Assembly (NCBI RefSeq): GCF_022549215.1
Contig: NZ_JAKZFC010000004.1
Location: 124,001-188,000, forward strand
DNA from: Solibacillus palustris
GTDB taxonomy: Bacteria > Bacillota > Bacilli > Bacillales_A > Planococcaceae
Direction of reading: 5' to 3'
DNA length: 64,000 nucleotides
Made by a program: the position numbers and the translations under genes
The notes under the pieces: model-generated
Databases searched by the model: none
Seen by the model: the letters and a program-made list of their open reading frames with translations, nothing else
What the model was told of the DNA's origin: nothing
Shown: piece after piece, positions 16,684 through 25,668 of the stretch
Layout: each line of letters starts with the position of its first letter
Position numbering within the stretch: the first letter of the stretch is position 1

Positions 16684-16736
16684 AGGCTTATAGATTGGTA
16701 GTTGGACAACTTACCAAATTATAGGCCGTTTTTTTG
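16684..16736 (+). terminator. Terminator of the COG0523 gene
   Basis: A bulged stem built from GGC..ATA / TAT..GGCC with an inner GGTA/TACC, ending in GTTTTTTTG. Confidence 0.6.
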
Positions 16737-16780
16737 TGATTTTTTCATGTACGATGAAATCACGAAAGGAGATGTACCAA

Positions 16781-17680
16781 ATGAAAAAATCAGTATTAAC
16801 ATTTTGTACAGTATTACTTTTAGCAACGCAAGCACCCGTTGCAAATGCAGAGGGGGGCAATACTGAAGCTAAAGCGAAATACTTCCAATCGGCTTCTGAA
16901 TATCAATTGCAAATTAATGCAGCTAATTTTAAAATTCAATGGCCATTCGAAAATATTAAAATCGGGGATATAGAAACGATCATCAAGACATTCCCAAAAC
17001 CAGAAGTTAAACCAGTGCCAAAGCCAGAAACAAAACCGGAAGTAAAACCAGTACCGAAACCGGAAACAAAACCAGAAGTTAAACCAGTGCCAAAGCCAGA
17101 AACAAAACCGGAAGTAAAACCAGTACCGAAACCGGAAACAAAGCCAGAAGTAAAACCAGTACCGAAACCGGAAACAAAACCGGAAGTAAAACCAGTACCA
17201 AAACCGGAAACAAAACCAGAGCAAAAACCAACAACGCCACCAAATCAAGTGACAGACTCAGAAAAACCAAATCAGCCAGGTAATAATACAAATGATGCTG
17301 ATGTTGCTGCGATCGAAAAGCAAGTAGTTGAATTAACGAATAAAGAACGTGCGAAATTTGGTTTAGCAGCACTTGAAATGGATCAACCATTAATGGCTGC
17401 TGCTCGTGAAAAATCTCAAGATATGAAAAATAACAATTACTTCTCTCATACTTCGCCAACATTCGGTAGTCCATTCGATCGTATGAAAGCGTTAGGTATT
17501 TCTTATAAATCAGCTGGTGAAAATATTGCAAAAGGTCAAACAAGTGCGGCACAAGTTGTCGAAGCATGGATGAACTCAGAAGGCCACCGAGCTAATATTT
17601 TAAATAAAGACTTTACGCATATTGGTGTTGGTTATGTGAAGTCAGGTAATATTTGGACACAACAATTTATTAAAAAATAA
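16781..17680 (+). CDS. Secreted CAP/SCP-domain protein, YkwD-like
   Basis: A 299-residue exported protein. A signal peptide ends near ANA (22), followed by a short unique region, a Pro/Lys/Glu-rich spacer of six identical 12-residue units ([12 protein letters not shown]) and a C-terminal CAP domain (about 178-299). CAP motifs are clear: [22 protein letters not shown] and [12 protein letters not shown]. Bacillus homologues (YkwD, YlbC) are secreted or spore-associated with unclear activity. The spacer is likely to span or bind the wall. ATG 16781 is preferred: GAAAGGAG precedes it. Confidence 0.88.
   Translation: MKKSVLTFCTVLLLATQAPVANAEGGNTEAKAKYFQSASEYQLQINAANFKIQWPFENIKIGDIETIIKTFPKPEVKPVPKPETKPEVKPVPKPETKPEVKPVPKPETKPEVKPVPKPETKPEVKPVPKPETKPEVKPVPKPETKPEQKPTTPPNQVTDSEKPNQPGNNTNDADVAAIEKQVVELTNKERAKFGLAALEMDQPLMAAAREKSQDMKNNNYFSHTSPTFGSPFDRMKALGISYKSAGENIAKGQTSAAQVVEAWMNSEGHRANILNKDFTHIGVGYVKSGNIWTQQFIKK
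17003..17218 (+). repeat. Six tandem 36-bp coding repeats
   Basis: Six in-frame copies of a 36-bp unit encode [12 protein letters not shown]. Units differ only at synonymous sites (CCAGTGCCAAAGCC or CCAGTACCGAAACC), in an alternating order suggesting growth by a 72-bp step. A site prone to length change by slippage. Confidence 0.95.
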
Positions 17681-17688
17681 TGATATTA

Positions 17689-17716
17689 CCTACCCTCTAT
17701 TTAGGGTAGGTTTTTT
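17689..17716 (+). terminator. Terminator of the CAP-domain gene
   Basis: Stem CCTACCCT/AGGGTAGG followed by six T. Confidence 0.9.
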
Positions 17717-18094
17717 ATATGAATAAAGAACTCAATAAATAATATTATCCATATAATAATTTTTTTCTTTATTAGATAATAAGAAGATATGGATATCAAG
17801 TTTACAGTTGTGATTTTTAGATGAAATGTTTTCTAAGTTCATGAAATATGCTACAATAAACAGAGTAGTTCATATGTTTAAAATGAAATATTGTTTGATT
17901 TCACTAGGAGCTTATGTTTATACATAACTAATTCCTAAATTTAAAGAAAACATTACTATCATAAAAACATATCCTTACTTGATAAATTAATTATATAAAT
18001 ATAGTAAGTGACATTATGACAATAAAAGAAAATGCATGAAATGCAATGATGTTGCATAAAATGGAATACTCATATTGTTTGTTAGGAGAAACTT
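17717..18094. other. AT-rich gap upstream of the MurG-like gene
   Basis: No gene seen. GCTACAATAAAC near 17850 could be a -10 region. GTTAGGAGAAAC at about 18080 is the ribosome binding site of the next gene. Confidence 0.4.
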
Positions 18095-19171
18095 ATGAAA
18101 GCAAAATCAATTATTTTAACCGGTGGGGGTACGGCTGGGCACGTCTCGTTAAATGAAGCGATTATCCCATCATTAATCGATGCAGACTATGATGTGCATT
18201 ATATCGGATCACATGATGGCATCGAAAAAGAGTTAATCGGCAACGCATTCCCTGAGTTACCGTATCATAGTATTTCAAGTGGGAAATTACGTCGTTACTT
18301 TTCGATACAAAATTTTACGGATCCATTTAAAGTGTTAGTCGGCATAGGGCAAGCATTTTCAACTATTAAAAAGGTAAAGCCAAGCGTTATTTTTTCTAAA
18401 GGCGGCTTTGTTTCAGTACCGGTAGTGATTGCTGCAAAATTAGCAAATATTCCCGTTGTTGTTCATGAATCAGATGTAACGCCCGGATTAGCAAATAAAA
18501 TTGCCCTGCCATTTGCATCACATATTTTTACGGTATTCAAGGAAACGGTCAAACATTTGCCAAGTGACAAAGCGACTTGTACCGGCTCGATTATTCGCCA
18601 GCAGTTATTTGAAGGCAATCGCGAACAAGGACTTGCCTGCTGCGACTTTACAACAGATAAAAAAGTGCTACTAATAATGGGCGGAAGCTTAGGGTCTGTT
18701 GTTGTAAACGATGCTGTGCGAGAGAACCTAACGAAATTACGTGAAAAATATCAAATTATCCATTTATGTGGTAAAGGGAATATAGATTCATCTTTGCTAA
18801 ATTTAGAGGGCTATCGACAGTTTGAATATGTAACAGATGAATTACCTGATTTGCTATATGCAGCCGATTTCATTGTTTCACGTGCGGGTTCGAATTCAAT
18901 TTTTGAATTTTTAGCGCTTCATAAACCGATGCTATTAATTCCATTATCAGCTGCAAAAAGTCGTGGTGACCAAATTTTAAACGCTCGTTTATTTAAGCAG
19001 CAGGGCTTTGCGCATGTACTTGATGAAGATACGATGACAAAAGAGTCATTTTACAGGGCGGTCGAAACACTAGCAGCTAATGCCGATGAAATGATCGACA
19101 AAATGCTAGATGTAGAACAGCCAAAGACACCGTCAGAAATGGTTTCATTAATCACACAATACGAAAAATAA
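18095..19171 (+). CDS. murG: MurG-like UDP-GlcNAc:undecaprenyl-PP-MurNAc-pentapeptide GlcNAc transferase
   Basis: A 358-residue GT-B glycosyltransferase of the MurG family, which makes lipid II from lipid I at the inner face of the membrane. GGGTAGHV (10-17) is the first glycine loop (usually GGGTGGH); FSKGGFVSVP, HESDVTPGLANK and MGGSLGS match MurG motifs, and SRAGSNSIFEFLALHKPMLLIP is the UDP-GlcNAc site. It is not in a division/cell-wall cluster, so it may be a second MurG paralogue as in some bacilli. ATG follows TTAGGAG. Confidence 0.85.
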   Translation: MKAKSIILTGGGTAGHVSLNEAIIPSLIDADYDVHYIGSHDGIEKELIGNAFPELPYHSISSGKLRRYFSIQNFTDPFKVLVGIGQAFSTIKKVKPSVIFSKGGFVSVPVVIAAKLANIPVVVHESDVTPGLANKIALPFASHIFTVFKETVKHLPSDKATCTGSIIRQQLFEGNREQGLACCDFTTDKKVLLIMGGSLGSVVVNDAVRENLTKLREKYQIIHLCGKGNIDSSLLNLEGYRQFEYVTDELPDLLYAADFIVSRAGSNSIFEFLALHKPMLLIPLSAAKSRGDQILNARLFKQQGFAHVLDEDTMTKESFYRAVETLAANADEMIDKMLDVEQPKTPSEMVSLITQYEK

Positions 19172-19206
19172 AAATCGCCGAGGCAAAATGCCTTGGCGAT
19201 TTTTTA
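19171..19206. terminator. Bidirectional terminator
   Basis: Stem AATCGCCGAGGCA/TGCCTTGGCGATT with T-runs on both strands, between the convergent MurG-like and GNAT genes. Confidence 0.9.
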
Positions 19207-19752
19207 CATTGCTTGCTCTTCGTCTTCGCTTTGCGTATACGCAGTTGTTAAGTAGAACAAGTCTCTTGGGATTTTAAATAGAAGAAATTTCGTTTCACCT
19301 TGATTGATTTCATTAAATAATGATGGATTTGAGTGCTCAGCATCGACCACATAAGGTAATTTTAGCGCGGCAGCTTGAGAGCGAGCGTTTTCTTTGCGAA
19401 TTCGTAAAAATACCGTACTAAAATTATAGTCATAAAACAACTCATTTAAAAAAGCTAACTTTGCTTTTTGGTTATAGCCAATGCCTTGGAAAGGTTGACC
19501 GATCCAAGTGCCTAAAAAGCCGGCACCATCTTGAATATCGAAAATACTAATTGTACCGATTGGCGTACCCCATTCATCGATAATCGTTCGTGATATTGTT
19601 AAGCCGTTTTGCTCTTCTTCCATTAACTGCTTCGTCATAAATAAATATTCTTCGGCAGATGTTGCTTTTTGACGTACATAAGGAAACACAGACGGATGAC
19701 GTAGTAACTCGTACAGTTCTGCAGTTTCGTGAAGTTCTCTTTGTTTTAACAT
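19204..19752 (-). CDS. GNAT acetyltransferase, RimJ/RimL type
   Basis: A 182-residue acetyltransferase. The order of motifs (TIISRTIIDEWGTPIGTISIFD, FLGTWIGQPFQGIGYNQKAKL, then a VFLRIRKENARSQAAALKL segment) fits the RimJ/RimL-like N-acetyltransferase_3 group; the pyrophosphate loop QGIGYN is slightly unusual. ATG follows AAAAGGAGGCG on the minus strand. Substrate unknown. Confidence 0.82.
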   Translation of the reverse strand: MLKQRELHETAELYELLRHPSVFPYVRQKATSAEEYLFMTKQLMEEEQNGLTISRTIIDEWGTPIGTISIFDIQDGAGFLGTWIGQPFQGIGYNQKAKLAFLNELFYDYNFSTVFLRIRKENARSQAAALKLPYVVDAEHSNPSLFNEINQGETKFLLFKIPRDLFYLTTAYTQSEDEEQAM

Positions 19753-20148
19753 GAGAAACGCCTCCTTTTAAGAAGAAAATGGTAGAGCCTAATGTGAAAA
19801 TTAAAAAACCTTATTCAAAAGGAAATGAAAAAGGTTTTATATCCAAAGGCAGCGGTCATTTCGAACTTGATTCAACCTAAAAGAATCTGACGTTAAACTA
19901 TTTGTACGTTAGTCGTATGTCTCGCTCTAAACTAGACTATGAAAAGCAATATCGAAATAAATTTATTATCTACATTTTATTATAATAACTTCTATTTATG
20001 CAACATTCAAGCACGAAAAAAACATATTTTTCTCATTAATTGCATATTAATTCTGAACAATCTTAATATTCTCTTCTTTATTGTCAGAAGTAATTTTAGC
20101 GAAGTATAATAAACTAATCGATAGAGTAAAGAGGGAGCGTTTAAAACG
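19753..20148. other. Divergent intergenic region
   Basis: 396 bp between the GNAT (minus) and dapF (plus). It holds a small hairpin (AACCTTATTC near 19805 with GGTTTTATA) and AT-rich promoter-like sequence, and GAGGGAGCG before dapF. No gene or known riboswitch was seen. Confidence 0.4.
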
Positions 20149-21105
20149 ATGAAACTACTAAAAGTACATGGCTCAAGCAATACATTTTATTTATTCGAAG
20201 CATTATATGATAATGAAGTAAATTATGTGCAATTAACAAAGTGGCTATGTGATAAATCCAATGAAGGTGGTGCAGATGGATTATTGTTAGTCCTTCCATC
20301 TCAAATAGCGGATGCAAAAATGCGGGTTATTAATGCAGATGGTTCAGAAGCATCTATGTGTGGCAATGGCCTTCGATGTGTTGCCCGTTATATTTGTGAA
20401 AAACTTGATATTGAAGAGGCGGTAATTGAAACGATGCATGCCAACTTACATGTGAAAAAAGCACAATCGATTTTTGAAGAGCTGCCAACCTATGCAGTCG
20501 AAATTTCACCCGTATCATTTGATTTAAATACATTGCCGATGCACTATGATGACAAAAACCAAATTCGACATGAAAATTTAGCGAAGTTTTCAGACGATAT
20601 TTTATTTACAGCTGTATCAGTGCCGAACCCACATTTAGTAGGGATTGTGCAGTCTTCTCATATTATGGATACAACTCATCAACAACAACTGGCTTCATAT
20701 TTGAACGGCAAAAATGATATTTGTCCGGATGGGGTAAATGTGTCCTATGTTTATCCGATTTCTGAGCATGAAATTTTCGTTCGTACATATGAACGAGGTG
20801 TAGGCTTTACAAATGCATGTGGTACAGCAATGACAGCATCTGCGTTAATTGCCAATGTTGAGAATTATGTAAGTAACCAGGTTGTGACGGTATACAATCC
20901 TGGTGGCTTCGTTCAATGCAGCGTTCAAATGTGTGAAAATCAATATGAATTATTATTAATCGGCAATGCGACAATTATCGGATATTATGAAGTTGAATCT
21001 AAAGCGGATAAATTTGAATTTATAAATTGTTTTTTAACAATAGAACCGTTACAATATGAAAAATGTAATATTTATGTAAAAGAAAAGTTAGGACAATATA
21101 ATTAG
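20149..21105 (+). CDS. dapF: Diaminopimelate epimerase
   Basis: Cofactor-independent epimerase turning LL- into meso-diaminopimelate for peptidoglycan and lysine. At 318 residues it is of the longer Listeria/Bacillales form. The N-terminal LLKVHGSSNTF, first catalytic cysteine in ASMCGNGLRC (C near 75) and second in ERGVGFTNACGTA are all present, with the ERG glutamate nine residues before the second cysteine as in known enzymes. The usual GET reads GFT here, and GTG reads GTA. ATG follows AGGGAGCG. Confidence 0.9.
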   Translation: MKLLKVHGSSNTFYLFEALYDNEVNYVQLTKWLCDKSNEGGADGLLLVLPSQIADAKMRVINADGSEASMCGNGLRCVARYICEKLDIEEAVIETMHANLHVKKAQSIFEELPTYAVEISPVSFDLNTLPMHYDDKNQIRHENLAKFSDDILFTAVSVPNPHLVGIVQSSHIMDTTHQQQLASYLNGKNDICPDGVNVSYVYPISEHEIFVRTYERGVGFTNACGTAMTASALIANVENYVSNQVVTVYNPGGFVQCSVQMCENQYELLLIGNATIIGYYEVESKADKFEFINCFLTIEPLQYEKCNIYVKEKLGQYN

Positions 21106-21131
21106 CGTTAAATGCTATAGGGAGGGATTTC

Positions 21132-23174
21132 ATGAGCTCGGTATTTTCCGTTGAGCAATTCGAGTTATTATTTGGCAAAAGTCATGATGCCGTGTTCTTT
21201 ATGGAAAAAGTTAATGAGGATTATCGCTATGTCCATGTAAATGAAGTAGCGAAAAAACTAATTAACATGGAACCTACAGGGAAATTCGTTGGGCAAGTTG
21301 TGTCACCGCATATAGCGAAGAACATTTTACAGAATTATAACTTAACACTTCAAAACTGTGAGCAAGTGGATTTTGAGGATTATACCTATGCTGAAATGGA
21401 AGTACGAAAACAGCGCACATCAACAATTCCGATAATTGAAGCGGACAAGCAATATATTTTGGCCATTACAAAAGAAGTGCACTTGAGTCGAGATATGGAA
21501 GACAAATATTTGTTTATGCGCTCAGTATTTTTAAAATCGTTTTTATCGACGATTTTAATTTCAAATGAAATGTGTCTAATTGAGGCCGATCCGAAATTTG
21601 CTGATGATTTCAATTTAAGGCCAGAAATCATGAAGGGTAAAACCATTTTTGATATTCCATTTGTGGATGAAAAGACTGCACCACATTTGCGAGAATACTT
21701 ACAGCTTGCGCAAAAAGGTGAAAATATTACATCAAAAATGTTGCATTTAATCGATAAAAATGGACAAACCCGCCATTATAGCGCTACTTTTTCTTCACTG
21801 ACGAGCAATGATGAAATATTTGCGGTCTTTATTATTTTGCAAGAAATTACAAGTTTAATTAAACAAGGTCAGGCTTTAAAAACTGCATCGCACGGCTTAG
21901 AAACGTTTAAGAATGCGATTAGTTCGGTTGCAGATGTATTATTTACGAGTATAGATGGAACAATTTTGGATGTGAATGAGCGAGTTTTAAAAAATACTGG
22001 TTACCAACGTGAGGAACTAATTGGACATAATCACCGTATTTTCAACTCGGGGCATCATGAACCAGAATTTTTTGTGAAGCTTTGGGATACCATTAAAAAC
22101 GGTTATATTTGGCGTAATGATGTATGTAATCGTAAAAAGAATGGTGATATTTACTGGATGGATATGACAATTATTCCGTTGAAAAATATAAAAGGTGAAA
22201 TTGAACAATTTTTATCGATACACTACAACATTTCTTCAGAAAAACGTTTGATGTCTGAGCTTTATAAAATTGAACAGACATTCCGTGCGATTACAGAAAA
22301 TACCAATGATTTTATTGTCATAACCAATCAATCTGGTGAAATCAAATATGCATCCCCATCCTATATGCGTAAGCTTGGTTACAGGTCCGACGAATTAATC
22401 GGATTGCCATATGAGTGCTTGCTAACTTCTGATAGTATTGATACTTGGCGTGATGTAATTGAACAGCCTCAACACAGTGCGATACAAGAACAAAAAATTG
22501 AATTACAACTGCGCTCAAAATTCAGTGGAGACATCTGGACAGAGGGCAACTACACAATTTCTTTAGAGCTGATGGAACAGGAAGTAGCTGAAATTGTCAT
22601 GGTTTCGCGTGAAATTACAGAACGTAAGGAGTTAGAAACTCGCCTTACGTATTTAGCGTATCACGACAGTTTAACGCAATTGGGAAATAGACGTAAGCTA
22701 TATAAAGAATTTCCAAAAATTGAAGAACGGGCAAAAGTTTCACAAACAAGCATAGCGATCTTCTATTTAGATGGTGACAATTTCAAGCGAATTAACGATC
22801 AGTATGGGCATGATGTAGGTGATGAATTTTTAAAGTGCTTTGGCCAATCTATAGTAAGTAGTGTGCGTCATGATGATTTAGTCATTCGATTAGGTGGCGA
22901 TGAGTTTTTAATTGTTGTGACGGGCTTGTCTTTAGAGGAATTTGAGAGAATGGAACAAATCCAACACATTATTGACCGTATAAAAACCCAGTTAGCAATT
23001 GGTTGGAAAATTAATAACGTTCACTTTTCACCGACAATAACGATTGGTATATCGATTTTTCCAGATCATAGCTCGAGTTTAGATGAACTAATCGATTTAG
23101 CTGACCAAGCTTTATATGAAGCCAAACAAAAATCGAGAAATTCATTTCGACTATGCCAAGAATCTCAATTCTAA
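21132..23174 (+). CDS. PAS-domain diguanylate cyclase (GGDEF)
   Basis: A 680-residue soluble signalling protein likely to make cyclic di-GMP. Three or four PAS domains (about 10-120, 130-240, 255-370, 380-500) are followed by a GGDEF domain (about 510-670). LAYHDSLTQLGNRR opens the cyclase, INDQYGHDVGDEFL carries substrate residues and LGGDEFLIV is the intact active-site motif. No EAL domain. PAS segments contain typical NTGYQREELIGHNHRIFNSG and YRSDELIGLPY. It starts 27 bp after dapF with GGGAGGG, so co-transcription is likely. Confidence 0.93.
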   Translation: MSSVFSVEQFELLFGKSHDAVFFMEKVNEDYRYVHVNEVAKKLINMEPTGKFVGQVVSPHIAKNILQNYNLTLQNCEQVDFEDYTYAEMEVRKQRTSTIPIIEADKQYILAITKEVHLSRDMEDKYLFMRSVFLKSFLSTILISNEMCLIEADPKFADDFNLRPEIMKGKTIFDIPFVDEKTAPHLREYLQLAQKGENITSKMLHLIDKNGQTRHYSATFSSLTSNDEIFAVFIILQEITSLIKQGQALKTASHGLETFKNAISSVADVLFTSIDGTILDVNERVLKNTGYQREELIGHNHRIFNSGHHEPEFFVKLWDTIKNGYIWRNDVCNRKKNGDIYWMDMTIIPLKNIKGEIEQFLSIHYNISSEKRLMSELYKIEQTFRAITENTNDFIVITNQSGEIKYASPSYMRKLGYRSDELIGLPYECLLTSDSIDTWRDVIEQPQHSAIQEQKIELQLRSKFSGDIWTEGNYTISLELMEQEVAEIVMVSREITERKELETRLTYLAYHDSLTQLGNRRKLYKEFPKIEERAKVSQTSIAIFYLDGDNFKRINDQYGHDVGDEFLKCFGQSIVSSVRHDDLVIRLGGDEFLIVVTGLSLEEFERMEQIQHIIDRIKTQLAIGWKINNVHFSPTITIGISIFPDHSSSLDELIDLADQALYEAKQKSRNSFRLCQESQF

Positions 23175-23184
23175 TAAATTTCAC

Positions 23185-23210
23185 GGATGCGATTATTTCG
23201 CATCCCTTTT
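23185..23210 (+). terminator. Terminator of the GGDEF gene
   Basis: Stem GGATGCGA/TCGCATCC followed by CTTTTTC. Confidence 0.85.
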
Positions 23211-23281
23211 TCGTGGGTTAATAGTAGCCCTCATGGTACACTGTAAATAAGTTTCATGTACAAAAGAAAGAAGGAGTTTTT

Positions 23282-23953
23282 TTGAAGCAAAAAATTTTAA
23301 TTGTTGAAGATGAAAAAAGCATCGCTCGTTTTTTAGAGTTAGAATTGCAACATGAACAATTTGAAACGGCTCAGGCACATGATGGTCGAAGTGGGCTTGA
23401 TGTTGCACTTTCACAAAATTTTGATTGTATTTTACTGGATGTAATGCTGCCAGAACTAAATGGAATCGAGGTTTGTCGACGTATTCGCAAAGTAAGCGAT
23501 GTCCCAATTTTGCTATTGACAGCTCGTGATGCAGTCATGGATCGTGTGGCAGGTCTTGATGCAGGGGCAGATGATTACATCGTAAAACCATTTGCAATTG
23601 AGGAGCTTTTAGCGAGAATTCGTTCAATTTTGCGTCGTGTTAAACCAATAGAGCAAAAGGATATTCTTAAAATCCGAAATTTAGAAATGGATGTCAATGC
23701 CTATGAAGTCGTATTTGAAGGAAGAAAGCTGGAACTTACAAGAACAGAGTATGATTTACTAAAGCTACTTGTAGAAAATAATAACCACGTTTGCACGCGT
23801 GAATCGATTTTAGAACGTGTATGGGGCTTTGAAACGGAAGTTGAAACGAATGTTGTTGATGTGTATATTCGCCATTTACGGTCTAAACTACAAACTGACG
23901 ATGAGCCATACATAGAGACGGTACGTGGGGTTGGCTATGTGGTACGTGTATGA
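23282..23953 (+). CDS. OmpR-family response regulator, ArlR-like
   Basis: A 223-residue response regulator. The receiver has the acidic pair E9-D10, phosphoacceptor D53 in LLDVMLP and lysine 102 in DDYIVKPF. The C-terminal winged helix shows [12 protein letters not shown] and the recognition segment [12 protein letters not shown]. It starts with TTG after AAGAAGGAG, and its end overlaps the kinase start by four bases. With its partner it resembles the ArlRS system of staphylococci, which tunes surface and virulence genes; targets here are unknown. Confidence 0.93.
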   Translation: MKQKILIVEDEKSIARFLELELQHEQFETAQAHDGRSGLDVALSQNFDCILLDVMLPELNGIEVCRRIRKVSDVPILLLTARDAVMDRVAGLDAGADDYIVKPFAIEELLARIRSILRRVKPIEQKDILKIRNLEMDVNAYEVVFEGRKLELTRTEYDLLKLLVENNNHVCTRESILERVWGFETEVETNVVDVYIRHLRSKLQTDDEPYIETVRGVGYVVRV

Positions 23954-25347
23954 AACGATTGGAGGAAAGCTTCTTAAAGACATCGTTAAAATCAAAGTGG
24001 ATACTTGCAGTTGGTGCTACAATATTTATTAGCTACGCCATCATTTCGGTTGTACTCTATATTGCACTGCAAACGTGGCTATTAAACAATGAAGAAAAAA
24101 ATGCAATGCGTACAGTAGATGATATGACGAGTTTTTTTTACGCGCAGGAAAGATCTGTTACAATACAGAATTTGCAAAATAATAGTGCACTGATGAAGGC
24201 GATTTTAACACAAGAACAAACGGTACGAATTTTTAATATGGACGGTATTGAAGTATTAAGCATTAATGACATTACGTCGGTTGCGGATTTTCCTAATAAC
24301 GCTAATATCAATGAAACGAATATTAGTGAACAAACAGTAGATGGGAAAGATTCCTTTGTTGTCCATCAACTTGTACAAATTGGTCCATTCCAAGGGATTA
24401 TGCAGCTTATTCATCCATTAACGACCTTCCATTCGATGATGAAGTATATATTAACTACTATTATTATTGTTGGGATAGGTGCGTTATTATTTTCGGTTTC
24501 AATTAGTTATTATTTGGCAAATCTATTAATGAAGCCGCTTGTGCAACTTCGAGATGCCATGAATTTAGTGCGTAATGACGGCTTCAAGGCACAACCAGAG
24601 TTTCAATATAAAGCCGACGATGAAATAGGAGACTTGCTTCATATGTATAGGACGTTAATGAATGAGCTCGAAATTTCGTTTACAAAGCAACAGCAATTTG
24701 TTGCCGATGCTTCACATGAGCTACGAACGCCAATCCAAGTAATTGAAGGTCATTTATCGCTTCTTTCGCGTTGGGGAAAGAATGACCCACAGGTGTTGGA
24801 AGAATCGTTACATACATCCCTTGCAGAAATTACACGTATGAAAAAAATGATTGAAGAGCTACTACAGCTTGCACGGAATGAAGAAGCAGATGAAACCAAA
24901 AGCGCGGATGTCGAAGTCGTCTATAACCAAGTAAGCAAAGAGTTGAAGCAACTTTATCCAAATGCAAATTTTGAATTAACTGTTATAGGGCAGATAGGAA
25001 ATGCGGTTATAACTGAACATGCACTAACGCAAATCTTTAGAAATATTATGAGTAATGGAATTCGATATAACATTAACGAACCAATATTACAAACAACGAT
25101 ACAATATACAAAAAGCGCTATTTTTGTGACGATAGAGGATAACGGGATCGGCATCGCACAGGAGCATTTACCACATATCTTTGATCGTTTTTACCGTATT
25201 GACGCATCGCGAACAAACGCAATTTCGGGTACAGGGTTAGGATTGAGCATTACAAAAATGCTCCTAGAAAAATACCAAGGGGAGATTAATGTCGAAAGTA
25301 CACTAAATAATGGCACGGCATTTGTAATTAAGTTATTTAAAAAATAG
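23950..25347 (+). CDS. Sensor histidine kinase, ArlS-like
   Basis: A 465-residue membrane kinase. Two helices (about 18-42 and 165-192) flank an extracytoplasmic sensor, then HAMP (about 190-245). The HisKA box is H256 in [19 protein letters not shown], and the catalytic domain has [25 protein letters not shown] and GTGLGLSI. The stretch [20 protein letters not shown] is close to what I recall of ArlS. The ATGA overlap with the regulator gene shows translational coupling. Confidence 0.93.
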   Translation: MKRLEESFLKTSLKSKWILAVGATIFISYAIISVVLYIALQTWLLNNEEKNAMRTVDDMTSFFYAQERSVTIQNLQNNSALMKAILTQEQTVRIFNMDGIEVLSINDITSVADFPNNANINETNISEQTVDGKDSFVVHQLVQIGPFQGIMQLIHPLTTFHSMMKYILTTIIIVGIGALLFSVSISYYLANLLMKPLVQLRDAMNLVRNDGFKAQPEFQYKADDEIGDLLHMYRTLMNELEISFTKQQQFVADASHELRTPIQVIEGHLSLLSRWGKNDPQVLEESLHTSLAEITRMKKMIEELLQLARNEEADETKSADVEVVYNQVSKELKQLYPNANFELTVIGQIGNAVITEHALTQIFRNIMSNGIRYNINEPILQTTIQYTKSAIFVTIEDNGIGIAQEHLPHIFDRFYRIDASRTNAISGTGLGLSITKMLLEKYQGEINVESTLNNGTAFVIKLFKK

Positions 25348-25668
25348 AGTGAATTTAGTGCATATTCGTGTAATTTTGATGGTTCAAGAAAAAAATTGCT
25401 TATTTTTATAAAAATAGTTGTATTTTTTGTGAAGAGTAGTAAGATTGAGATGGAAAAAATGTTCTTTAGCGCGCTCAAACAATGTGCTTTCAGTCTGCGA
25501 TAAAGAATGGTAAAATATTATTTGATTTATTTTGGTAGATAAATAAAGAAATTCTTTATTATCGTCAGCAGATAAAACAACATTTGGGATAGTATTAATA
25601 TTATTCAAATATGTTTTTCAAAGTAAATTATTGGAACAGCCATAAGGCGAAATTTGGAGGTTATTTTC
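25348..25668. other. Gap upstream of odhA
   Basis: No gene seen. ATGGTAAAATATT near 25508 is a possible -10. GGAGG at 25656-25660 is the odhA ribosome binding site. No clear operator was recognised. Confidence 0.4.

Noticed and set aside
16684-16736. Riboswitch upstream of the CAP gene
   Set aside because: The structure is a single bulged stem followed by a T-run and lacks conserved riboswitch cores, so it is a terminator.
17003-17218. CRISPR-like array of regularly spaced repeats
   Set aside because: Units are contiguous without unique spacers and are in frame within a coding sequence.
16820-17567. Two long minus-strand frames opposite the CAP gene
   Set aside because: They are products of the low-complexity 36-bp repeat and give Trp/Phe- or Leu-rich nonsense proteins.
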